Assembly: GCA_002361175.1 (NCBI GenBank)
Contig: DESG01000110.1
Span: forward strand, 14,869-27,605
Direction: 5' to 3'
Length of the DNA: 12,737 nt
Source of the DNA: Lachnoclostridium sp. UBA3320
Lineage (GTDB): Bacteria > Bacillota > Clostridia > Lachnospirales > Lachnospiraceae
The position numbers and the translations under genes were made by a program. Below are positions 8,640-12,737 of the stretch, one piece after another. How positions within the stretch are numbered: position 1 is the stretch's first letter; each line of letters starts with the position of its first letter. The notes beneath the pieces are model-generated. The model was not told the origin of the DNA and did not search any database. It was given only the letters and a program-made list of their open reading frames with translations.

Positions 8640-8667
8640 ATTTTAGCATTTTCATGTACTTTGTCAA
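8640..8667 (-). promoter_or_regulatory. Promoter for the chemoreceptor-kinase-lipoprotein-S component run
   Basis: On the minus strand TTGACA (8662-8667) is followed after 16 bases by TAAAAT (8640-8645), with a TG one base before the -10 box (extended -10 type). It lies in the 153-base gap between the dnaK stop and the chemoreceptor start and is the best promoter match in the window. No other convincing promoter or terminator was seen between the four downstream genes. Confidence 0.7.
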
Positions 8668-8699
8668 TAGAAAAATATAGACCTTGTTTCTTCCAACTT

Positions 8700-10460
8700 C
8701 TACACCTGTATCTGAGCTAAAACTGCTGTTTGTTTAAGCTTTTCCATTGCCACCATTATCTCTTCTGCCTGTTCATAAGTAATCTTTTCTGGTTTTGCTT
8801 TAACTATACGTTTTTTAAGTTCTGACATATCGGTTTTAAGATTAGAACGCAAACTTCTATCAAGTTTCTTTCCCATATCATGGTAAATCTGCTCAATTTT
8901 ATACAAATAAGCTTCTGCATCATTTCTTATATCCATGGCTTTTTTATGTGCTGCCTCTTCTGATTCGTACATTCTTGCATCTCTTTCTGCTCGTTTAATT
9001 TCTTCTTCTGTAAGGTTTGAACTTGATGTAATAGTAATGTTTTGCTGTCTTCCTGTGCCTAAATCTTTAGCAGATACATTTACAATTCCATTGGCGTCAA
9101 TATCAAAACTTACCTCTATCTGTGGCACGCCTGCAAGTGCCCTTTTTATACCTGTAAGCCTAAAATTGCCAAGTAGCTTGTTATCTCTTGCAAATCTCCT
9201 TTCTCCTTGTAATACTTTTATATCTACAGAAGTTTGGAAATTGCCTGCCGTTGTAAATATTTGGCTTTGCCTTGTGGGAATTGGCGTATTTCTATCGATA
9301 AGCTTTGTAGCAACTCCACCGATTGTTTCTATTGAAAGAGAAAGTGGTGTAACATCCATAAGAATAATATCATTTGCTGCACCTGTTACTATCTGTCCAC
9401 TAAACTTTCCGCCTTGAATACATGCTCCAACAGCAACACATTCATCAGGATTAAGATTTTTGCATGGCTCTTTTCCCGTTATACTCTTTACCATATCCTG
9501 TACTGCAGGAATCCTTGTAGAACCACCTACAAGAATAACTTTGTCAAGGTTTGTAGCTGTTATTCGAGCTTGAGCAAGCGCATCAAGTACAGGCTGCTTA
9601 GTTCTTTTTACCAAGTCTTTTGTAAGTTCATCAAAAACAGTCCTTGTAATATTTATATCCATATGCTTTGCACCATTTTTATCACTCCATAAAAATGGAA
9701 GGTTTACATTGACTTGTGTTAATTGTGAAAGCTCTTTCTTAGCCTCTTCTGCGGCTTCACGTATACGCTGGACTGCTACAGCATCTTTTTCTATTTTAAC
9801 TTTTTCTATCTTTTTAAATTCCTTTATAAGATATTGAACTATACACTCATCAAAATCATCACCGCCAAGATGATTATCACCTGAAGTTGCAAGTACTTCA
9901 ATAAGATTGTCACCTATCTCTATTACAGATACATCGAATGTACCTCCTCCAAGGTCATATACAAGAATTTTCTGGCTCTCTCCATGGTCAAGCCCATAAG
10001 CAAGAGCAGCAGAAGTAGGCTCATTTATAATTCTTTTGACATTTAATCCAGCAATCTTCCCAGCATCCCTTGTAGCCTGCCTCTGTGAATCATTAAAATA
10101 TGCTGGCACAGTAATAACTGCATCAGTTACACTTTCACCAAGATAACTCTCTGCATCTTTTTTTAATTTCTGTAATATTATAGCTGATATCTCTTGTGGA
10201 GAATACTTTTTTCCATTTATATTAACACGGTAATCATTGCCCATTTGTCTTTTAATTGAAAATACAGTTCTGTCTGCATTAACTGCTGCCTGTCGCTTTG
10301 CTACTTCGCCTACAAGCCTCTCTCCACTGTCAGTAAATGCAACAACCGATGGCGTTGTTCTACTGCCTTCTGGATTAGTAATTACAACAGGTTCGCCTGC
10401 TTCTAAGACTGCAACACAACTGTTTGTTGTACCTAAATCTATACCAATAACCTTTCCCAT
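8700..10460 (-). CDS. dnaK: DnaK-type Hsp70 chaperone, short C-terminus
   Basis: This 586-residue ATP-dependent cytoplasmic chaperone binds exposed hydrophobic peptides. The ATPase domain (1-357) shows GIDLGTTNSCVAV, Lys70 in FSIKRQMG, VITVPAYFNDSQRQATRDAG, YDLGGGTFDVSVIEIG and ILVGGSTRIPAVQ. It lacks the insert found in Gram-negative DnaK, as in other Gram-positive proteins. The linker region (DIILMDVTPLS, 364-374) leads to the peptide-binding domain (about 370-480) and a helical lid that stops at residue 586 (QIQV). Usual DnaK proteins are about 610-640 residues with an acidic, disordered tail, which is absent. GAGGTGA at 10471-10477 supports the start. grpE, dnaJ and hrcA are not adjacent, so this may be a second, specialised DnaK; that is inference. 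A terminator-like hairpin lies directly upstream. Confidence 0.92.
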   Translation of the reverse strand: MGKVIGIDLGTTNSCVAVLEAGEPVVITNPEGSRTTPSVVAFTDSGERLVGEVAKRQAAVNADRTVFSIKRQMGNDYRVNINGKKYSPQEISAIILQKLKKDAESYLGESVTDAVITVPAYFNDSQRQATRDAGKIAGLNVKRIINEPTSAALAYGLDHGESQKILVYDLGGGTFDVSVIEIGDNLIEVLATSGDNHLGGDDFDECIVQYLIKEFKKIEKVKIEKDAVAVQRIREAAEEAKKELSQLTQVNVNLPFLWSDKNGAKHMDINITRTVFDELTKDLVKRTKQPVLDALAQARITATNLDKVILVGGSTRIPAVQDMVKSITGKEPCKNLNPDECVAVGACIQGGKFSGQIVTGAANDIILMDVTPLSLSIETIGGVATKLIDRNTPIPTRQSQIFTTAGNFQTSVDIKVLQGERRFARDNKLLGNFRLTGIKRALAGVPQIEVSFDIDANGIVNVSAKDLGTGRQQNITITSSSNLTEEEIKRAERDARMYESEEAAHKKAMDIRNDAEAYLYKIEQIYHDMGKKLDRSLRSNLKTDMSELKKRIVKAKPEKITYEQAEEIMVAMEKLKQTAVLAQIQV

Positions 10461-10480
10461 ATAAAAATACTCACCTCACT

Positions 10481-10525
10481 AAAAAAATGAAGCCAGACAA
10501 ATTGTGCAAAATGTCTGACTTCATT
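10481..10525 (-). terminator. Intrinsic terminator after the Spo0A-like gene, directly before the dnaK ribosome site
   Basis: Minus-strand RNA can form a 14-base stem (arms at 10512-10525 and 10486-10499) with one G-U pair, which is a mismatch on the plus strand, so the structure belongs to the minus transcript. It is followed by a run of seven T (10481-10487). It ends only 4 bases before the dnaK ribosome binding site, so it may act on dnaK as well as ending the upstream gene. Confidence 0.85.
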
Positions 10526-10585
10526 ATTTTATAACTATATTATCAGTAAGTACATAAAATAAGTGTAAATTATTATAAATTTTTA

Positions 10586-11434
10586 TTATGACGCTGTACT
10601 TTGCCTATATTCAAGACGGAGTTTATCAGTTAAGAGTGCCATAAATTCAGAGTTGGTAGGTTTCCCTCTGCCAGCACACACTGTATTTCCGAATATTTCT
10701 TCCAATATTTCAATATTGCCTCTTCGCCATGCCACCTCTATAGCATGACGAATTGTACGTTCTACGCTGCTTGATGTTGTTTTATATTTTTTAGCTATTG
10801 CAGGATACAAAAATTTTGTAATATAATGAAGCATATTTCGGTCATTAAACGCCATTATAATTCCTTCACGTATATACTGATATCCCTTAATATGTGCAGG
10901 AATACCTATCTCTAAAAGTATATTAGTGACATCTACTTCAAGGTCACCTGAATATGTATATCCTATTTTAGAAGCTGATTTTTTCTTAATTCTATTGTCT
11001 TTTTTTTCTGTCACAATGTGGCATTCTTCTTTTTTTGAAGGAATTATCCCATATTTACTTTCTACCATCTGATACATACGCTTAATAAGCATTTGTCCTG
11101 ATACTGGTTTCATCATATAATAATCTGCACCACTTCGGATAGCTTGTTCTACAAGATTTTCTGTACGCAGAGCTGTTTCTACAATAAATATCGGTCTGTT
11201 TTTCTGATTGCCATTATTTACTTCTTCTAGTATTCCAATGCCATCGACACCTGGAAGAATCATGTCCATTACAACAACATCTACTCTTTTCTGCTTAATT
11301 GCTTCAAGTGCTTTACTTCCATCACCTGTAGAAAGTACCACTTTCATTCCTACACTTTCCATAATTTTAGTTTTGCTTTCACGATCTTGTACATTACTAT
11401 CTGCTATTACAACATGCAAATCAACATTTTCCAT
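10586..11434 (-). CDS. spo0A: Spo0A-family response regulator (divergent)
   Basis: This 282-residue regulator has an N-terminal receiver (about 5-125), a basic linker (about 130-158) and a C-terminal Spo0A DNA-binding domain (about 165-282). The C-terminal domain is unmistakable: IGIPAHIKGYQYIREGI, YPAIAKKYKTTSSSVER with TIRHAIEVAWRRGN, and KPTNSEFMALLTDKLRLE. The receiver keeps the phospho-acceptor Asp57 (VMDMILPGVDG), Thr87 and Lys109, but the usual acidic pair near residue 12 is Asp-Ser (IADSN), and the stretch IVETALRTENLV departs from normal Spo0A. AAAGGA at 11442-11447 lies 7 bases before the start. No spoIVB precedes it, unlike the usual clostridial spo0A locus, so it may be a paralogue or the relic Spo0A of a non-sporulating line. 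The symbol is given at family level. Confidence 0.85.
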   Translation of the reverse strand: MENVDLHVVIADSNVQDRESKTKIMESVGMKVVLSTGDGSKALEAIKQKRVDVVVMDMILPGVDGIGILEEVNNGNQKNRPIFIVETALRTENLVEQAIRSGADYYMMKPVSGQMLIKRMYQMVESKYGIIPSKKEECHIVTEKKDNRIKKKSASKIGYTYSGDLEVDVTNILLEIGIPAHIKGYQYIREGIIMAFNDRNMLHYITKFLYPAIAKKYKTTSSSVERTIRHAIEVAWRRGNIEILEEIFGNTVCAGRGKPTNSEFMALLTDKLRLEYRQSTAS

Positions 11435-11450
11435 TTTTCTTTCCTTTCTG

Positions 11451-11483
11451 CTTTTTTATAGCTTTTTTTTATAGCTTTTTTAA
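11451..11483 (-). repeat. A-rich tandem repeat in the leader of the Spo0A-like gene
   Basis: On the plus strand the unit CTTTTTTATAG occurs at 11451-11461 and again with two extra T at 11462-11474, followed by a partial third copy at 11475-11483. On the minus strand this is CTATA plus A-runs just upstream of the ribosome binding site. Unit length varies only in the homopolymer, which suggests slippage. Confidence 0.6.
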
Positions 11484-11513
11484 TATGTCTTCTATTTTAT
11501 ATTACATTTCTAC

Positions 11514-11519
11514 ATTATA
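11514..11519 (-). promoter_or_regulatory. Possible -10 box for the Spo0A-like gene
   Basis: A perfect TATAAT occurs on the minus strand 80 bases before the start codon, in the 169-base gap between the two regulators. No good -35 box is found at 16-18 bases; the nearest, TTTACA at 11541-11546, is 21 bases away. In an AT-rich gap such a hexamer can occur by chance. No clear terminator was seen after the preceding gene, so the Spo0A-like gene may also be read from upstream. Confidence 0.3.
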
Positions 11520-11603
11520 ACAAAATTGTAAATCAAAAAATGTAAAAGTAGATTCAGTAAAATAAACTTAATTTGGAAATATAATGTAATTGATGAAATA
11601 TGA

Positions 11604-12401
11604 TTAAAAATTTTGTAAATATTTATTTAAAAGTGCAGCTTTATTTTCTGCCCAACTGTATTCTGCCATATATTCGCCAATATATCTATTTGCTGTTTTT
11701 TTATCACCATCAAGCATCATATATAAATCACATTCAAATTGATCTGTGTCAAGGCACTTGACACTTCTTGACGATACAAGCATATCACCGGCACCATTGT
11801 CACGCAGCTCTTTCTCCAATGTTTTACAAATTTTACTGCATAAATTTTGTGTCGAAACATCATTTGGTCTGTCTTCCCATAAAGTGCCAATAATTTGGTC
11901 ACTTGTCACAGTTCCGCCTTGGCGGTCAATAAGCAGTGCAAGCAGCTCTTTCGCTTTTGCACTTTTAAACATTATTGGTTTGCCAGATACAAATAAATCG
12001 AAATATCCAAATGTCCTTGCAAATACCTTTTTCTTCTTTTTTTTTAATAAAAGTGCCGCCATATCAACTGCATACTTTAATGCTTCAACTTTACACGGTT
12101 TCTGAAGATATGCCACGGCACGTAAGTTTATTATATTTATTGGAAATGAAAGTTCTCCTGTTGTGTATACAAGCGCAATATCTGGTATCATATTTTTTAT
12201 CTTGCTGCCAAGATTGAAACTATCTACACCATGCATATTTGCATTCAGTATTGCAAGGTCAAGAACATTATTTTCAACATACTTTAATGCTGCTTCACCA
12301 TCATAAAACATACCTACAATATCCAGTTCGTCAATATCATTAGCTGCCAATCTTATTTCTTTAACTGCTGACTTATCCTCATCTACTACTATAGCTTTCA
12401 T
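11604..12401 (-). CDS. SARP-type regulator with pseudo-receiver domain
   Basis: This 265-residue protein has a receiver-like domain (about 1-118), a lysine linker (120-125), a winged-helix DNA-binding domain (about 127-215, with MFKSAKAKELLALLIDRQGG and IGTLWEDRP) and a short helical end (about 224-265, with YIGEYMAEYSWAE). This resembles response regulators with SARP/AfsR-type DNA binding, with the bacterial activation domain cut short. The acidic cluster Asp7-Glu8-Asp9 and Lys101 are kept, but the phospho-acceptor position is Asn53 (LDLAILNANMHG), so ordinary phosphorylation is not expected. It may respond by dimerisation or ligand, or be constitutive. TCCTCCC on the plus strand at 12408-12414 (GGGAGGA on the coding strand) lies 6 bases before the ATG. 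It precedes the Spo0A-like gene in the same direction by 169 bases. Target genes are unknown. Confidence 0.88.
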   Translation of the reverse strand: MKAIVVDEDKSAVKEIRLAANDIDELDIVGMFYDGEAALKYVENNVLDLAILNANMHGVDSFNLGSKIKNMIPDIALVYTTGELSFPINIINLRAVAYLQKPCKVEALKYAVDMAALLLKKKKKKVFARTFGYFDLFVSGKPIMFKSAKAKELLALLIDRQGGTVTSDQIIGTLWEDRPNDVSTQNLCSKICKTLEKELRDNGAGDMLVSSRSVKCLDTDQFECDLYMMLDGDKKTANRYIGEYMAEYSWAENKAALLNKYLQNF

Positions 12402-12449
12402 TACTAATCCTCCCTATTTTAGTTTATTACACATGAATCTTTATTATTT

Positions 12450-12533
12450 TTAGAAAAAAAAATAACGCTCATCGAAAAGAGCGTAAAGTTTACATTTTTT
12501 AAAATGTATTTTAATTCTTTTTTTACTCCACAT
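12450..12533 (-). CDS. Possible 27-residue leader peptide
   Basis: An ATG at 12531-12533 follows GGGGAGGAG by two bases (the GGAGG core is 4 bases away, rather close). It opens a 27-codon frame starting MWSKKRIKIHFKKCK and ending in a run of Phe from the T-tract, with stop at 12450-12452. The peptide is small and basic and has no recognised family. The frame runs through the hairpin at 12465-12484 and its T-run, so a translating ribosome would stop the hairpin from forming. It might equally be a chance frame in a noncoding leader. Confidence 0.25.
   Translation of the reverse strand: MWSKKRIKIHFKKCKLYALFDERYFFF
12452..12484 (-). terminator. Terminator-like hairpin (possible attenuator) before the pseudo-receiver regulator
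   Basis: On the minus strand ACGCTC (12479-12484) pairs with GAGCGT (12465-12470) around an 8-base loop, followed closely by a run of eight T (12454-12461). The stem is short but GC-rich. It lies between a good promoter (12583-12614) and the regulator start at 12401. It could attenuate the regulator, or end a small RNA of roughly 120 bases, or end transcripts from beyond the window. Confidence 0.6.
12491..12508. repeat. 18-base perfect dyad in the regulator leader
   Basis: TACATTTTTTAAAATGTA consists of two 8-base inverted arms with two bases between. It lies just upstream of the terminator-like hairpin on the minus transcript. It could be an operator or a weak RNA stem; being only A/T-rich, it may also be chance. 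Confidence 0.45.
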
Positions 12534-12582
12534 TTCTCCTCCCCATATCATTATTTAAATCCAATATTATATTCATGTATTT

Positions 12583-12614
12583 ATTATACTATCTTTTTTA
12601 ACAAATCTTGTCAA
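12583..12614 (-). promoter_or_regulatory. Promoter upstream of the pseudo-receiver regulator leader
   Basis: On the minus strand TTGACA (12609-12614) is followed after 17 bases by TAGTAT (12586-12591), and after 20 bases by a perfect TATAAT (12583-12588). The consensus -35 box makes this a likely promoter, although the best -10 box is at a long spacing. Its transcript would have a leader of about 175 bases before the regulator's ATG. Confidence 0.5.
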
Positions 12615-12737
12615 TTAGTTACATTTTTAACTCTTCTGCCTGTTTCAACAAAAAAAATGCTTTTTTTTTAATAAATTACATAATTCTTTTTGACATACAA
12701 TTTTTAGGAATTTTTTAATCATTTTTAAAAAAAAAAT

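Larger units (their letters stand above)
12402..12737. other. 336-base very AT-rich region upstream of the pseudo-receiver regulator
   Basis: No convincing full-size gene is present. Reading on the minus strand, it holds a promoter (12583-12614), a GGGGAGGAG ribosome-site-like sequence (12536-12544) with a 28-codon frame, an 18-base dyad (12491-12508), a hairpin with a T-run (12452-12484), and the ribosome site of the regulator (12408-12414). The part beyond about 12620 is mostly homopolymer A and T runs, and nothing further could be supported there. Confidence 0.7.

Noticed and set aside
8935..9417. 160-codon open frame on the plus strand opposite dnaK
   Set aside because: It is antisense to strongly conserved Hsp70 coding sequence, with no ribosome site or recognisable protein features.
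10190..10210. Possible missing insert or damage in the dnaK ATPase domain
   Set aside because: The absence of the insert is normal for Gram-positive DnaK. The Asn in GDNHLGG, where E. coli has Thr, is likewise common in Gram-positive homologues.
11850..11856. Exact Spo0A box TGTCGAA on the plus strand
   Set aside because: It lies inside the coding region of the pseudo-receiver regulator. One exact 7-base match is expected by chance in a window of this size, and no such box was found in the intergenic gaps.
12615..12660. Minus-strand frame ending in LLKQAEELKM that looks like the end of a gene
   Set aside because: An in-frame stop lies a few codons upstream, across the A and T runs, so there is no gene body to which it could belong.
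12690..12718. Plus-strand TTGACA followed after 17 bases by TTTTAA near the window edge
   Set aside because: The -10 box is poor, the region is mostly homopolymer A/T, and no downstream gene is visible to support it.

Overview
The window is a chromosomal segment of an AT-rich, low-GC Gram-positive bacterium. An anaerobic member of class Clostridia, probably Lachnospiraceae, fits best. The reasons are strong GGAGG-type ribosome binding sites, a DnaK without the insert typical of Gram-negative homologues, a Spo0A-family regulator, a SARP-type response regulator, and a substrate-binding (S) component of an energy-coupling-factor (ECF) transporter. The family assignment is inference; no rRNA or other marker is present.

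Layout. On the plus strand (1-2700) is a short uronate-utilisation unit: a promoter with a LacI/CcpA-type palindrome, a LacI-family regulator and uxaC (glucuronate isomerase), closed by a strong bidirectional terminator at 2647-2675. Everything after that is on the minus strand. Read right to left it begins at about 12615 with a promoter and a 5' leader. The leader holds a terminator-like hairpin and a possible 27-codon leader peptide. It is followed by a receiver/winged-helix regulator whose phospho-acceptor Asp is Asn, then a divergent Spo0A-family regulator, a terminator, and a DnaK-type chaperone without the usual acidic C-terminal tail. After a good sigma-A-type promoter at 8640-8667 comes a tightly packed four-gene run: a soluble chemoreceptor with a C-terminal zinc-binding (CZB) domain, an 1128-residue membrane hybrid histidine kinase with two receivers, a DUF4430 lipoprotein, and a membrane ECF-type S component.

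How the parts may work together. LacI and UxaC probably form a substrate-induced or catabolite-controlled entry point for glucuronate and galacturonate. The four-gene run looks like one transcription unit combining cytoplasmic sensing, phosphorelay signalling and a surface-binding/uptake pair; the ligand is unknown, and a corrinoid is one candidate. No HPt protein or canonical receiver output gene for the kinase is in the window. The two regulators and the chaperone upstream may belong to a stress or developmental circuit. The most unusual points are the pseudo-receiver regulator with its attenuator-like leader, the divergent Spo0A homologue, the terminator directly in front of the dnaK ribosome binding site, and the joining of a chemoreceptor and hybrid kinase to an uptake pair. 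No mobile elements, CRISPR arrays, tRNA or rRNA genes were seen.
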